A stretch of 64,000 nt of DNA from Pseudomonas alcaligenes (lineage in GTDB: Bacteria; Pseudomonadota; Gammaproteobacteria; Pseudomonadales; Pseudomonadaceae), in contig NZ_LZEU01000001.1 of the NCBI RefSeq assembly GCF_014490745.1, positions 4,615,501 to 4,679,500 on the forward strand, given 5' to 3'. Position numbers and translations under genes: made by a program. Below are positions 43,449 through 53,817 of the stretch, one piece after another (within the stretch, counting starts at the first letter, position 1; every line of letters begins with the position of its first letter). The notes below the pieces were generated by a model. The model had not been told where the DNA came from, made no database searches, and saw only the letters and a program-made list of their open reading frames with translations.

Positions 43449-43898
43449 ATGCCTTTTTGGCTGATGAAATCGGAACCCGACGAACTGTCGATCCACCACC
43501 TGCAACAACTCGGCCGCGCCCGCTGGGATGGCGTGCGCAACTACCAGGCGCGCAACTTCCTGCGCAGCATGCAGGTGGGCGAGCTGTTCTTCTTCTACCA
43601 CTCCAGCTGCCCGGAACCGGGCATTGCCGGTATTGCGCGGATTGCCGGGCCGACCTACCCCGACCCCACGGCACTGGATCCGCACAGCCACTACTTCGAC
43701 GCCAAGGCCAGCCACGCGAAGAATCCGTGGAGCGCGCTGGACGTCGAATTCGTCGAGGCCTTCCCGCGCGTGCTACCCCTGGCGCGCCTGCGCAACGAGC
43801 CGGCACTGGCCGACCTGGCCCTGGTGCAGAAGGGCAGCCGCCTGTCGGTAATGCCCGTCAGCGACGCCGAATGGACGGCCATCCTCGCCCTGCGTTGA
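43449..43898 (+). CDS. EVE-domain protein
   Basis: A 149-residue EVE-domain protein (thymocyte nuclear protein 1 family; related to PUA/YTH folds). Motifs: FWLMKSEPDELSIHHLQQLG, WDGVRNYQARNFLRSM, GELFFFYHSSCPEPGIAGIA. The fold binds modified bases in RNA or DNA. No restriction or defence genes accompany it here, suggesting a housekeeping role with modified RNA; this is inference. About 200 bases of non-coding DNA with promoter capacity lie upstream. Confidence 0.9.
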   Translation: MPFWLMKSEPDELSIHHLQQLGRARWDGVRNYQARNFLRSMQVGELFFFYHSSCPEPGIAGIARIAGPTYPDPTALDPHSHYFDAKASHAKNPWSALDVEFVEAFPRVLPLARLRNEPALADLALVQKGSRLSVMPVSDAEWTAILALR

Positions 43899-43952
43899 GT
43901 CGCCCCGCGCACTGTGTTATCACGGAGGTACGCCCCTCCCCGGAGATAGCCC

Positions 43953-45812
43953 ATGCGCGCACGCCCCATCTGGCCGGCCCGCCTGGCGCTGGCCTTGCTA
44001 TTGCTGACGCTGTGCCTGGCCAGCCTGATGCTGTGGCGCCAGCTGGAAAACGACCAGCAGGCGCGTCTCGAGGAACGGCTCGGCTACCAGGCGCGCGCCC
44101 TGGCCCGGCAGATGGAAAGCAAGCTGCACGGTGAAGTGGACAGCCTGGAGCGTATCGCCCGCCTGTGGAACAGCCTCGGCCGCCTGCCGCGCCAGGCCTG
44201 GGAAGAGGAAGCTGGCCTGGCCCTGGCCGATTTCCCGGCCTACCAGTCGGTGCAGTGGGTCGGCCCCGATCTGCACATGCGCTGGCTGCTGCCGCTGCAG
44301 GGCAACGAGGCGGCCGTCGACTTCCAGCTCACCGCCCAGCACCCCAACTACCCACTGGCCATGCAGGCCCGCAGCAGCGGCGAACAGCGCTTCTCCAACA
44401 GTTTCCAGCTGGTACAGGGCGGCCGTGGCTTTATCCTCTACACCCCGCTGTACCTGCGCGACGACAAGGGGGCGCGGCAGTTCGACGGCTTCCTGCAGGG
44501 CGTATTCCGCGTCGAACCGCTGATGGACGAGCTGCTGACCAACCTCGACAGCAGCGAGTTCAGCGTGCGCCTGCTGGAAAACGGCCAGAGCATCTACAGC
44601 CGCGAACAACCGGGCGGGCTTGCCCGCCTGACCCAGCAGGTACCGATCGAACTGCTCAACAACCGCAGCTTCAGCCTGCAGCTGAGCCCCACCACCACCC
44701 TGCTGCAGCGCCTGAGCAACCCGCTGCCGCAGGTGGTACTGGGCGCCAGCCTGACCATCAGCCTGCTGCTGATCGCCGCCCTGGCCCTGGCCCTGACCAG
44801 TGCCCAGCGCGCCCAGGCCCTGCAGGCGGCCAACCAGCGCCTGCAGGTCGAGGCCAAGCGCCGTGAAAGCACCGAGCAGGAGCTGCGCGACAGCCGCGAG
44901 CGCCTGCAGCTGGTGCTCGACCTCACCGACTCCAGCCACGACAGCCTGTTCATCTTCGAGACCCAGAGTCGCGAGCTGCTGCACATGAACCAGGCCACCT
45001 ACGCCAGCCTGGGCTACCGCCCCGAGCAGTTCGCCCAGCTCCTGCGCGAACACCCGGAGCAGCTCCTGCCCGGCTTCCACAGCTGGCTGGAACTGGTGCG
45101 CAACGCCCAGCGCGACAACCAGTCACGGATCTTCCAGCGCGAGATGCGCCGCCGCGACGGCAGCAGTCAGCCGGCCGAGATCAACACCCAGCTGGTGCAG
45201 TTGAACGGCCGCGAATACCTGATCGGCCTGGCCCGCGACAACAGCGAACGCCTGCAACTGGAGGCGCGCCTGCAACGCCTGTCGCAGCTGGACGGCCTGA
45301 CCGGCCTGTACAACCGGCGTTTCTTCGACCAGCAACTGCAGGGCGAATGGCGCCGCCTGCGCCGGATCGGTGCACCGCTGACCCTGCTGATGCTCGATAT
45401 TGACCACTTCAAGGCCTACAACGACGCCCTCGGCCATCTGGCCGGTGACGACGCCTTGCGCAAGGTCGGGGCCTGCCTGCAGGACTGCCTGCAGCGTGAG
45501 GGTGACGTGGCCTGCCGCTACGGCGGCGAGGAATTCGCCATCATCCTCGCCAACACCGGCCTGGACGGCGGCGAGCATGTGGCAGCGCGGGTGCACGAAC
45601 TGATCGCCAACCTGGAACTGAACCACCCCGCCAGCCCCCTGGGCCGGCTCACGGTGAGCATCGGCCTGGCGGTGGCCGCGCCGGTCAGCGAGGAGCAGCC
45701 CAGCAGCCTGACCGCCCACAGCGACCAGGCGCTGTACCAGGCCAAGCACCAGGGGCGCAACCGCACCTGCGTGTGGGGCGAGACCAGCGCGGCCAACCCC
45801 CTGCCCGTCTGA
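43953..45812 (+). CDS. CHASE/PAS/GGDEF membrane diguanylate cyclase
   Basis: A 619-residue inner-membrane sensor. A membrane helix (about 8-28) and a periplasmic CHASE-type domain (FPAYQSVQWVGPDLHMRWLL, GEQRFSNSFQLVQGGRGFIL) lead to a second helix near 255-280. After a coiled linker come a PAS domain (about 305-430) and GGDEF. The active site reads GGEEF and the RxxD inhibitory site REGD lies five residues before it, so it should be an active, product-inhibited cyclase. It converges on the FliL-like gene with only 22 bases between them. Confidence 0.92.
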   Translation: MRARPIWPARLALALLLLTLCLASLMLWRQLENDQQARLEERLGYQARALARQMESKLHGEVDSLERIARLWNSLGRLPRQAWEEEAGLALADFPAYQSVQWVGPDLHMRWLLPLQGNEAAVDFQLTAQHPNYPLAMQARSSGEQRFSNSFQLVQGGRGFILYTPLYLRDDKGARQFDGFLQGVFRVEPLMDELLTNLDSSEFSVRLLENGQSIYSREQPGGLARLTQQVPIELLNNRSFSLQLSPTTTLLQRLSNPLPQVVLGASLTISLLLIAALALALTSAQRAQALQAANQRLQVEAKRRESTEQELRDSRERLQLVLDLTDSSHDSLFIFETQSRELLHMNQATYASLGYRPEQFAQLLREHPEQLLPGFHSWLELVRNAQRDNQSRIFQREMRRRDGSSQPAEINTQLVQLNGREYLIGLARDNSERLQLEARLQRLSQLDGLTGLYNRRFFDQQLQGEWRRLRRIGAPLTLLMLDIDHFKAYNDALGHLAGDDALRKVGACLQDCLQREGDVACRYGGEEFAIILANTGLDGGEHVAARVHELIANLELNHPASPLGRLTVSIGLAVAAPVSEEQPSSLTAHSDQALYQAKHQGRNRTCVWGETSAANPLPV

Positions 45813-45834
45813 GCCAGGCTCGCGCCGGCCGGGC

Positions 45835-46248
45835 TTACTGGATGATCAGGTTGTTGAACAGCAGGTCTTCCACCAGCGGTTTGCCTTCTTCCGCGGTGAG
45901 CACTTCCTGCACCTGCTTGAGCGCCTCCTGGCGCAGGGTTTCCTTGGCGTTCTGGTCGCCCATGCTGGCCTCGGTCTGCTGGGAGAACAGCATCACCAGC
46001 TGGTTGCGGATCAGCGGCTCGTGATGCTCCACCGCCTTTTCGGCATCGGCACCGGTGACGCGCAGGGCGATGTCGGCCTTGTAGAACTTCAGCTTGGGCC
46101 CGGCGCCGAAGTTGCCCACCAGCGCCGGGGTCAGGCTGTAGTAGGCCACCTGGGGAGCGGCGCCTTCTTCGCCCTCTTTCTTTTCTTCCTCGGCCAGGGC
46201 GGTGAAGGGCAGACTCAGGGCCAACAGCAGGGCAATCCAGGTTTTCAC
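45835..46248 (-). CDS. FliL-like exported protein
   Basis: A 137-residue protein with signal peptide (MKTWIALLLALSLPFTALA) and an acidic Lys/Glu linker. A FliL-type domain follows (KLKFYKADIALRVTGADAEK, HHEPLIRNQLVMLFSQQTEA, LFNNLIIQ at the C-terminus). True FliL is membrane-anchored beside the flagellar stator; this orphan copy lies outside any flagellar operon, probably as a periplasmic paralogue. The gap upstream holds the divergent quinone-oxidoreductase promoter. Confidence 0.85.
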   Translation of the reverse strand: MKTWIALLLALSLPFTALAEEEKKEGEEGAAPQVAYYSLTPALVGNFGAGPKLKFYKADIALRVTGADAEKAVEHHEPLIRNQLVMLFSQQTEASMGDQNAKETLRQEALKQVQEVLTAEEGKPLVEDLLFNNLIIQ

Positions 46249-46347
46249 AGGGCAATCCTCGAACGGTGATGCCGCCTAGCATAGCCATAGCCGGCGACGT
46301 ACCCAAGCCCGGCGCTTATGCAGCGCCATCAGGCGCGGGCATGCTCG

Positions 46348-46375
46348 TTGACCCTCCAGACCCGCCACCTACACT
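46348..46375 (+). promoter_or_regulatory. Promoter of the quinone oxidoreductase gene
   Basis: TTGACC, 16 bases, TACACT, about 35 bases before the start codon; good sigma-70 match. Confidence 0.6.
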
Positions 46376-46409
46376 GCCAGACCACCCCCATCTGCCAAGA
46401 GACGCCGCC

Positions 46410-47390
46410 ATGAAAGCCGTTCTGTGCAAAGCCTTCGGCCCGGCCGAAACCCTGGTGCTGGAAGAAGTCGCCAGCCCCGAACCGAAGAAGAACGAAGTGC
46501 TGATCGAGGTGCACGCCGCCGGGGTCAACTTCCCCGATACCCTGATCATCGAGGGCAAGTACCAGTTCAAGCCGCCCTTCCCCTTCTCCCCGGGCGGCGA
46601 GGCGGCCGGCGTGGTCAAGGCGGTGGGCGAGAAGATCACCCACCTCAAGGCCGGTGACCGGGTCATGGCGCTGACCGGCTGGGGCAGCTTCGCCGAGGAA
46701 GTGGCGGTGCCCGGCTACAACGTGATGCCGGTACCGGCCGACATGGACTTCGCCAGCGCCGCCGCCTTTGGCATGACCTACGGCACCTCGATGCATGCGC
46801 TGAAGCAGCGCGCCAACCTGCAGCCGGGCGAGACCCTGCTGGTGCTCGGTGCCTCCGGTGGCGTCGGCCTGGCCGCGGTGGAAATCGGCAAGGCCATGGG
46901 CGCCAAGGTGATTGCCGCGGCGAGCACCGCGGAGAAGCTGGAAGTGGCGCGCAAGGCCGGCGCCGACCACCTGATCAACTACAGCGAGCAGAGCCTCAAG
47001 GAAGAGCTGAAGAAGCTCACCGGCGGCCAGGGCGTGGACGTGATCTACGACCCGGTGGGTGGCGAACTGTTCGAGGAAGCCTTCCGCTCCATCGCCTGGA
47101 ACGGCCGCTTCCTGGTAGTCGGCTTCGCCGCCGGCGGTGGCATCCCGGCCCTGCCGGCCAACCTGCCACTGCTCAAGGGCGCCGCGCTGATCGGCGTGTT
47201 CTGGGGCTCCTTCGCCCAGCGCCAGCCGCAGGACAATGCCGCCAACTTCCAGCAGCTGTTCCAGTGGTTCAGCGCCGGCCAGATCAAGCCACTGGTGTCG
47301 CAGACCTTCCCGCTGGCCCAGGCCGCCGCGGCGATCAACCACCTCGGCCAGCGCAAGGCCGTGGGCAAAGTGGTGGTGCAGGTTCGCTGA
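46410..47390 (+). CDS. NADPH:quinone oxidoreductase, zinc-free MDR family
   Basis: A 326-residue medium-chain reductase (QOR type). N-terminal GroES-like half (AAGVNFPDTLIIEGKYQFKP, FSPGGEAAGVVKAVG) lacks catalytic zinc ligands. The Rossmann half has VLGASGGVGLAAVEIGKAMG and the NADP-binding AAASTAEKLEVARKAGAD. It reduces quinones or enones in the cytoplasm; the physiological substrate is not given by the sequence. Monocistronic, followed by a convergent-gene repeat. Confidence 0.9.
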   Translation: MKAVLCKAFGPAETLVLEEVASPEPKKNEVLIEVHAAGVNFPDTLIIEGKYQFKPPFPFSPGGEAAGVVKAVGEKITHLKAGDRVMALTGWGSFAEEVAVPGYNVMPVPADMDFASAAAFGMTYGTSMHALKQRANLQPGETLLVLGASGGVGLAAVEIGKAMGAKVIAAASTAEKLEVARKAGADHLINYSEQSLKEELKKLTGGQGVDVIYDPVGGELFEEAFRSIAWNGRFLVVGFAAGGGIPALPANLPLLKGAALIGVFWGSFAQRQPQDNAANFQQLFQWFSAGQIKPLVSQTFPLAQAAAAINHLGQRKAVGKVVVQVR

Positions 47391-47395
47391 TGATC

Positions 47396-47503
47396 CCCTC
47401 TCCCGCCGGGAGAGGGTGCCCGCAGGGCGGGTGAGGGTATTACCGGCAACTCGGCGTCGGCCCTGTCACCCTCACCCCCGCCCCTCTCCCAAGGGGAGAG
47501 GGG
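47396..47503. repeat. Compound inverted repeat (CCCTCTCCC ... GGGAGAGGG family)
   Basis: Left half: CCCCTCTCCC, 3 bases, GGGAGAGGG, then GCCCGCAGGGCGGGTGAGGG. Right half: CACCCTCACCC, then CCCCTCTCCC AA GGGGAGAGGGG. Each half forms a hairpin and the two halves are complementary to each other. It separates the convergent oxidoreductase and flavin reductase genes and may act as terminator for both. Confidence 0.8.
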
Positions 47504-47516
47504 AGCCAAGCTCCGC

Positions 47517-48485
47517 TCAGTTCCTGGGCGCGTAGGCAAACACGTCGGAATGCATCTGCGTCGCCGGCAGGCCGGCCGCCACCAGCGCGTCGAGGGTGGC
47601 ATAGACCATTGCCGGCGAACCGCTGACATACACCCGCAGGTTCGACAGGTCGGCGAAATCCTCGCACACCGCCTCGTGCAGCAGGCCGCAGCGCCCTTCC
47701 CAACCGCACAGATCGCTGACCACCTGATGCAGGTGCAGGCCGGGCTGCTTCTGCCAGTCGCGCCAGTGCGGCAGCTGGTAGAAGTCCTCGGGGCGGCGCA
47801 CGCCCCAGTACAGGTGCAGCGGATGGGCGAAGCCGACGGCCCGGCAGTGCTCGATCAACCCGTGGATCTGGCCCATGCCGGTGCCGGCGGCGATCAGCAC
47901 CAGCGGGCCGTCCGGCAGCTCGGCCAAGTGCGTGTCGCCGAACGGCAGCTGCACGCGGGCGAAGCCCTGGCGGCGGAGGAAATCCAGCAGGCTCAGAGTG
48001 CTCTCGTCGCGGGCCAGGATGTGCAGCTCCAGCTCACGGCCGCTGTGCGGCGCCGAGGCCAGGGAAAAGGCCGTCCACTCGCCGTCTTCGCGCTGCAGCA
48101 GCAGGTATTGCCCGGCGTGGTAGCGCGGCGGCTTGCCGGCCGGGGCGCGCAGGCGCAGGCGGAACACATCGCCGCCGACCGCCTGGCACTCGATCAGCTG
48201 GCAACTAAGGGTGCGCAGCGGCAGCTCGCCGGGCGCCAGCACGCCATCCCAGTGCAGCAGGCAGTCTTCCAGCGGCTCGGCCAGGCAGGTGAACAGTTCG
48301 CCCGTGGCGCGCTCCTCACCGGCCTGACGCACCCGCCCGGCCAGCAGCTGCGCCGCGCAGATATGGCAGTTGCCGTTGCGGCAGCTCTGCGGGCAGTCGT
48401 AGCCAAGCCGGCGCGCGGCATCGAGGATGCACTCGCCGGCCTGCACCTCGAGCACCGCACCTGAGGGTTGCAGGGTGACCTTCAT
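47517..48485 (-). CDS. Ferredoxin-type [2Fe-2S] / FAD oxidoreductase
   Basis: A 322-residue NAD(P)H-dependent reductase. N-terminal plant-type ferredoxin domain (1 to about 90) has the cluster cysteines in CPQSCRNGNCHIC and a fourth in LFTCLAEP. The FAD domain has PPRYHAGQYLLL, and the NAD domain has LVLIAAGTGMGQIHGLIEH. It resembles CDP-6-deoxyglucoseene reductase/phenol hydroxylase reductases. It lies just downstream of ubiD; in E. coli the flavin reductase gene fre is likewise next to ubiD, so a role in supplying reduced flavin for the UbiX/UbiD step is a reasonable inference. Confidence 0.86.
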   Translation of the reverse strand: MKVTLQPSGAVLEVQAGECILDAARRLGYDCPQSCRNGNCHICAAQLLAGRVRQAGEERATGELFTCLAEPLEDCLLHWDGVLAPGELPLRTLSCQLIECQAVGGDVFRLRLRAPAGKPPRYHAGQYLLLQREDGEWTAFSLASAPHSGRELELHILARDESTLSLLDFLRRQGFARVQLPFGDTHLAELPDGPLVLIAAGTGMGQIHGLIEHCRAVGFAHPLHLYWGVRRPEDFYQLPHWRDWQKQPGLHLHQVVSDLCGWEGRCGLLHEAVCEDFADLSNLRVYVSGSPAMVYATLDALVAAGLPATQMHSDVFAYAPRN

Positions 48486-48488
48486 GAC

Positions 48489-48631
48489 ATGAATGCCTTC
48501 AGCTGCGTCGCGAGCGAAGGGTGGGCGAGGCGAAAGGACGCGAGGGCGCGGAGTTTACATCGAGTAAATGAGCAGCCCGAGCGGCCTTTCAGCACAGCCC
48601 AAACGAGCGCAGCAGCAGATGATGCGTTCAT
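48489..48631 (+). mobile_element. Nested-palindrome intergenic element, copy D
   Basis: A 143-bp element. Ends ATGAATGC and GCGTTCAT are complementary at 7 of 8. The inner helix pairs GAAAGG with CCTTTC, and the apical hairpin is GTTTAC ATCGA GTAAAT followed by GAGCA. Core blocks TCGCGAGCGAA and GCGCAGCAGCAGA are related to those of copies A-C. It fills the gap between ubiD and the reductase gene: its right end touches the ubiD stop codon and its left arm contains the reductase ribosome-binding site. It is the most diverged copy. Confidence 0.65.
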
Positions 48632-50097
48632 CAGTCGATCCCGAGGCCGGCCCAGAGCTCATCAACCCGCGCCGTCACGGCCGCATCCTTCTCGATCACC
48701 CGGCCCCACTCGCGACTGGTCTCGCCCGGCCACTTGTGGGTGGCATCGAGGCCCATCTTCGAGCCCAGGCCGGACACCGGCGAGGCGAAGTCGAGGTAGT
48801 CGATCGGCGTGTTGTCGATCATTACCGTGTCGCGCTTGGGGTCCATGCGCGTGGTAATGGCCCAGATCACGTCGTTCCAGTCGCGGGCGTTCACATCGTC
48901 GTCGGTGACGATGACGAACTTGGTGTACATGAACTGACGTAAGAAAGACCAAACCCCGAGCATCACCCGCTTGGCGTGACCGGGGTACTGCTTCTTCATG
49001 GTCACCACCGCCATGCGGTAGGAGCAGCCTTCCGGCGGCAGGTAGAAGTCGGTGATCTCCGGGAACTGCTTCTGCAGGATCGGTACGAACACTTCGTTGA
49101 GCGCCACGCCGAGAATCGCCGGCTCATCCGGCGGCCGCCCGGTATAGGTGCTGTGGTAGATCGGCTTTTGCCGGCGGGTGATGCGCTCGACGGTGAACAC
49201 CGGGAAGGTGTCGACCTCGTTGTAGTAGCCGGTGTGGTCGCCGTACGGGCCTTCCGGCGCGGTCTCGCCCGGATGAATCACGCCCTCGAGGACGATCTCG
49301 GCACTGGCCGGCACCTGCAGATCACTGCCGATGGCCTTGACCAGCTCGGTGCGGTGGCCGCGCAAGAGTCCTGCGAAGGCGTACTCGGAAAGGGTGTCCG
49401 GCACCGGGGTCACGGCGCCGAGGATGGTCGCCGGGTCAGCACCGAGGGCCACGCATACCGGGTAAGGCCTGTCCGGATACTTCTGGCACCACTCGCGGTA
49501 GTCCAGCGCGCCGCCACGGTGGCTGAGCCAGCGCATGATCACCTTGTTGCGGCCGATCACCTGCTGGCGGTAGATGCCGAGGTTCTGCCGTTCCTTGTTC
49601 GGCCCCTTGGTGATGGTCAGGCCCCAGGTGATCAGCGGCGCCACGTCGCCCGGCCAGCAGTGCTGGATCGGCAGCTTGCCGAGGTCGACGGCGTCGCCCT
49701 CCTCGATCACCTCGTGGCACGGCGCATCCTTGAGCACCTTGGGCGCCATGCTGATGACCTTCTTGTAGATCGGCAGCTTGCTCCAGGCATCCTTCAGGCC
49801 CTTGGGCGGCTCGGGCTCCTTGAGGAAGGCCAGCAGCTTGCCGATCTCGCGCAGCTCACCGACATCCTCGGCGCCCATGCCCAGGGCCACGCGCCCCGGT
49901 GTGCCGAACAGGTTGCCGAGCACCGGCACGTCGAAGCCGGTGGGCTTCTCGAACAGCAGCGCCGGGCCGCCACGGCGCAGGGTGCGGTCGCAGATTTCGG
50001 TCATTTCCAGCACGGGCGAGACCGGGGTCTGGATGCGCTTGAGCTCGCCACGGCTTTCCAGCTCGCGGATGAAGTCGCGCAGGTCGCGGTACTGCAT
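48631..50097 (-). CDS. ubiD: UbiD, 3-octaprenyl-4-hydroxybenzoate decarboxylase
   Basis: A 488-residue prenylated-FMN-dependent decarboxylase removing the carboxyl group of the ubiquinone precursor. Family motifs: [38 protein letters not shown] and the active-site region [19 protein letters not shown]. The C-terminal hexamer-contact region is [19 protein letters not shown]. The ATG is the first Met of the frame. Upstream is the rho terminator; downstream is element D, then a flavin reductase. Confidence 0.97.
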   Translation of the reverse strand: MQYRDLRDFIRELESRGELKRIQTPVSPVLEMTEICDRTLRRGGPALLFEKPTGFDVPVLGNLFGTPGRVALGMGAEDVGELREIGKLLAFLKEPEPPKGLKDAWSKLPIYKKVISMAPKVLKDAPCHEVIEEGDAVDLGKLPIQHCWPGDVAPLITWGLTITKGPNKERQNLGIYRQQVIGRNKVIMRWLSHRGGALDYREWCQKYPDRPYPVCVALGADPATILGAVTPVPDTLSEYAFAGLLRGHRTELVKAIGSDLQVPASAEIVLEGVIHPGETAPEGPYGDHTGYYNEVDTFPVFTVERITRRQKPIYHSTYTGRPPDEPAILGVALNEVFVPILQKQFPEITDFYLPPEGCSYRMAVVTMKKQYPGHAKRVMLGVWSFLRQFMYTKFVIVTDDDVNARDWNDVIWAITTRMDPKRDTVMIDNTPIDYLDFASPVSGLGSKMGLDATHKWPGETSREWGRVIEKDAAVTARVDELWAGLGID

Positions 50098-50166
50098 GCT
50101 TGGGCCTCACAGGTCGGGGCGCAAAGTTTAGCGCCGAACTGGGTTATTCAGAAGGCTGCACAAACG

Positions 50167-50192
50167 CAGAGGCCGGGTTTCCCCGGCCTCTG
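50167..50192 (-). terminator. Terminator hairpin of rho
   Basis: On the minus strand CAGAGGCCGGG, GAAA tetraloop, CCCGGCCTCTG (11 perfect pairs) then CGTTTG, 14 bases after the rho stop. Confidence 0.75.
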
Positions 50193-50206
50193 TGGCAACA
50201 CTTGAA

Positions 50207-51466
<1,260 letters not shown>

Positions 51467-51659
51467 AGGAATGACGTTATAGATATGAGGGAGGGACAAA
51501 GCATTCAGCTTTGGAGGCCGTGCCGCGGAGGAGGCGACTTGATCGCTCGAATATCGGCTAGGGATGCGTCGGCGACGGCGTAGGAGGGCTGCGGAGAAAT
51601 GCAGCAGGGCCGAATGTAACACCAGGCTTCGCGCGACGTCCAGCCTGCGGCCAAAGAAA

Positions 51660-51682
51660 AAGCCCCGCACGGAGCGGGGCTT
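51660..51682 (-). terminator. Intrinsic terminator of trxA
   Basis: Minus strand: AAGCCCCGC, 5-base loop, GCGGGGCTT then TTTCTTTGG; 21 bases after the trxA stop. A canonical U tract. Confidence 0.9.
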
Positions 51683-51703
51683 CTCACATCAGTGGCGGAT
51701 GCC

Positions 51704-52030
51704 TCAGATGTTGGCGTCGAGGAAGGCGGCCAGCTGCGACTTGGACAGGGCGCCGACCTTGGTCGCTTCGACGTTGCCGTTCTTGAACAGCATCAGGGTC
51801 GGGATACCGCGCACGCCGTACTTCGGCGGGGTTTCCTGGTTGTCGTCGATGTTCAGCTTGCAGACCTTCAGCTTGCCCTGATAGGTCTGGGCGATCTCGT
51901 CAAGAACCGGGGCGATCATTTTGCACGGACCGCACCATTCGGCCCAGTAGTCGACCAGGACCGCACCTTCGGCCTTGATCACGTCGTCTTCGAAGCTGGC
52001 ATCGCTGACGTTGGTGATGAACTCGCTCAT
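51704..52030 (-). CDS. trxA: Thioredoxin 1
   Basis: A 108-residue dithiol oxidoreductase of the cytoplasm with the active site WCGPC (residues 32-36) and the cis-proline loop [11 protein letters not shown]. Start [17 protein letters not shown] fits the family; the longer frame enters the ppx divergent region. Divergent from ppx with a 9-bp inverted repeat between, and followed by its own terminator before rho. The trxA-rho order is conserved in many gammaproteobacteria. Confidence 0.97.
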   Translation of the reverse strand: MSEFITNVSDASFEDDVIKAEGAVLVDYWAEWCGPCKMIAPVLDEIAQTYQGKLKVCKLNIDDNQETPPKYGVRGIPTLMLFKNGNVEATKVGALSKSQLAAFLDANI

Positions 52031-52101
52031 GGATAGTCTCCGGGGTCGAAAGCGAAAAGTGGCGCCATGATAGCCCGCCACGGCCCATGCTGAAAGCCGC
52101 T

Positions 52102-52128
52102 AACCATTGAGCTTGACTATCAATGGTT
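52102..52128. promoter_or_regulatory. Inverted repeat in the trxA-ppx divergent region
   Basis: AACCATTGA, 9 bases, TCAATGGTT: a perfect 9-bp dyad, 72-98 bases upstream of trxA and 118-144 bases upstream of ppx. A possible shared operator. Confidence 0.45.
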
Positions 52129-52245
52129 TTGATACAGCCGATGAAAGACTACGGCAACCTGACCCCGGCCGGTTAACATGGGCGTCATTGGAGCCCCTGC
52201 CGCAACATGGCAGGATGCCTGCCTAACGTCTCGAGACCCCTGACG

Positions 52246-53745
52246 ATGCCACAAGCCGCCAAGCAGTATCCCCTGATCGCCGCCATCGACCTTGGCTCCA
52301 ACAGCTTCCATATGGTGCTGGCCAAGGCCGACCACGGCGAAGTGCGCATCCTCGAGCGCCTGGGCGACAAGGTACAGCTGGCCGCCGGCCTGGATGACGC
52401 GCGCGTGCTCAGCGAAGAGGCCATGCAGCGCGGCATCGACTGCCTGAGCCGCTTCGCCCAGCTGACCCAGGGCCTGCCGCCCGGCGCGGTGCGCATCGTC
52501 GGCACCAACGCCCTGCGCGAGGCGCGCAACCGCGCCGAATTCATCCGCCGCGCCGAAGCGGTGCTGGGCAGCCCGGTGGAAGTCATTTCCGGCCGCGAGG
52601 AAGCACGCCTGATCTACCTCGGCGTGTCGCACAGCATCGCCGACACCCCGGGCAAGCGCCTGGTGGTCGACATTGGCGGCGGCAGCACCGAATTCATCGT
52701 CGGCCAGCGCTTCGAGCCGCTGCTGCGCGAGAGCCTGCAGATGGGCTGCGTGAGCTTCACCCAGCGCTACTTCAAGGACGGCAAGATCACCCCGGCGCGC
52801 TATGCCCAGGCCTACACCGCCGCCCGCCTGGAACTGATGAGCATCGAGCAGGGCCTGCAGCGCCTGGGCTGGCAGGAAGCAGTGGGCGCCTCCGGCACCC
52901 TGCGCGCGGTAGGCCTGACCATCAAGGCCGCCGGCCTCGGCAATGGCGAGATCAACCCCGAGGGCCTGGCCTGGCTCAAACGCAAGGTGTTCAAGCTGGG
53001 CGAGGTGGACAAGCTCGACCTCGACGGGATCAAGCCGGATCGCCGGCAGATCTTCCCGGCCGGCCTGGCCATCGCCGAAGCCATCTTCGACGCTCTCGAC
53101 CTGCAGCGCATGGATCACTCCGAAGGTGCCCTGCGCGAAGGCGTGCTCTACGACCTGCTCGGCCGCCACCACCACGAGGACGTACGCGAACGCACCCTCG
53201 GCGCGCTGATGGAGCGCTACCACGTCGACGTGCAGCAGGCCGCGCGGGTCGAGGCCAAGGCCCTGCAGGCCCTGGAGAAGGTCGCAGTGGCCTGGCAGCT
53301 GGACGACGACTGGCACCGCGACCTGCTGCAGTGGGGCGCGCGGGTGCACGAGATCGGCCTGGACATCGCCCACTACCACTACCACAAGCACGGCGCCTAC
53401 CTGATCGAGCACTCCGACCTGGCCGGTTTCTCGCGCAAGGATCAACTGATGCTGGCCCTGCTGGTGCGCGGCCACCGGCGCAACATTCCCAAGGACAAGT
53501 TCGCCGAGTTCGGCGACGAAGGCATCAAGCTCACCCGCCTGTGCGTGCTGCTGCGCTTCGCCATCCTGTTCCACCACATCCGTGGCAGCCAGGAAATGCC
53601 CAAGGTGCAGATGCAGGCCGGGCCGCAGAGCCTCGACCTGACCTTCCCCGCCGGCTGGCTGGAAGCCAACCCGCTGACCCAGGCCGACTTCGAACAGGAA
53701 GCCGAGTGGCTGGCGCGCATCGGCTTCAGCCTCAAAGTGCGCTGA
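52246..53745 (+). CDS. ppx: Exopolyphosphatase
   Basis: A 499-residue enzyme releasing phosphate from polyphosphate ends (and often guanosine pentaphosphate). ASKHA-fold motifs: [50 protein letters not shown]. The C-terminal HD-like part has [20 protein letters not shown]. Start [15 protein letters not shown]; an in-frame ATG 13 codons upstream is possible but lacks family residues. Convergent with ppk, so polyphosphate making and breaking genes meet tail to tail. Confidence 0.96.
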   Translation: MPQAAKQYPLIAAIDLGSNSFHMVLAKADHGEVRILERLGDKVQLAAGLDDARVLSEEAMQRGIDCLSRFAQLTQGLPPGAVRIVGTNALREARNRAEFIRRAEAVLGSPVEVISGREEARLIYLGVSHSIADTPGKRLVVDIGGGSTEFIVGQRFEPLLRESLQMGCVSFTQRYFKDGKITPARYAQAYTAARLELMSIEQGLQRLGWQEAVGASGTLRAVGLTIKAAGLGNGEINPEGLAWLKRKVFKLGEVDKLDLDGIKPDRRQIFPAGLAIAEAIFDALDLQRMDHSEGALREGVLYDLLGRHHHEDVRERTLGALMERYHVDVQQAARVEAKALQALEKVAVAWQLDDDWHRDLLQWGARVHEIGLDIAHYHYHKHGAYLIEHSDLAGFSRKDQLMLALLVRGHRRNIPKDKFAEFGDEGIKLTRLCVLLRFAILFHHIRGSQEMPKVQMQAGPQSLDLTFPAGWLEANPLTQADFEQEAEWLARIGFSLKVR

Positions 53746-53766
53746 AGGCGATTGTCAACGCCCAAG

Positions 53767-53793
53767 AAAAAGCCCCGCAGTGCGGGGCTTTTT
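53767..53793. terminator. Terminator after ppx
   Basis: AAAAAGCCCCGC, AGT loop, GCGGGGCTTTTT: a 12-bp symmetrical stem with T tract, 21 bases past the ppx stop. Confidence 0.9.
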
Positions 53794-53817
53794 CATTTCA
53801 GTCAGACAGACTCGCTT

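Noticed and set aside
43449..43898. EVE protein as part of a defence island
   Set aside because: Neighbours are 6S RNA, fau and a diguanylate cyclase; no restriction, nuclease or toxin genes nearby.
51467..51659. N-terminal extension of Rho (68 extra residues)
   Set aside because: The extension reads through leader DNA next to the trxA terminator and has no similarity to the Rho N-domain, which begins at MNLTELKQ.
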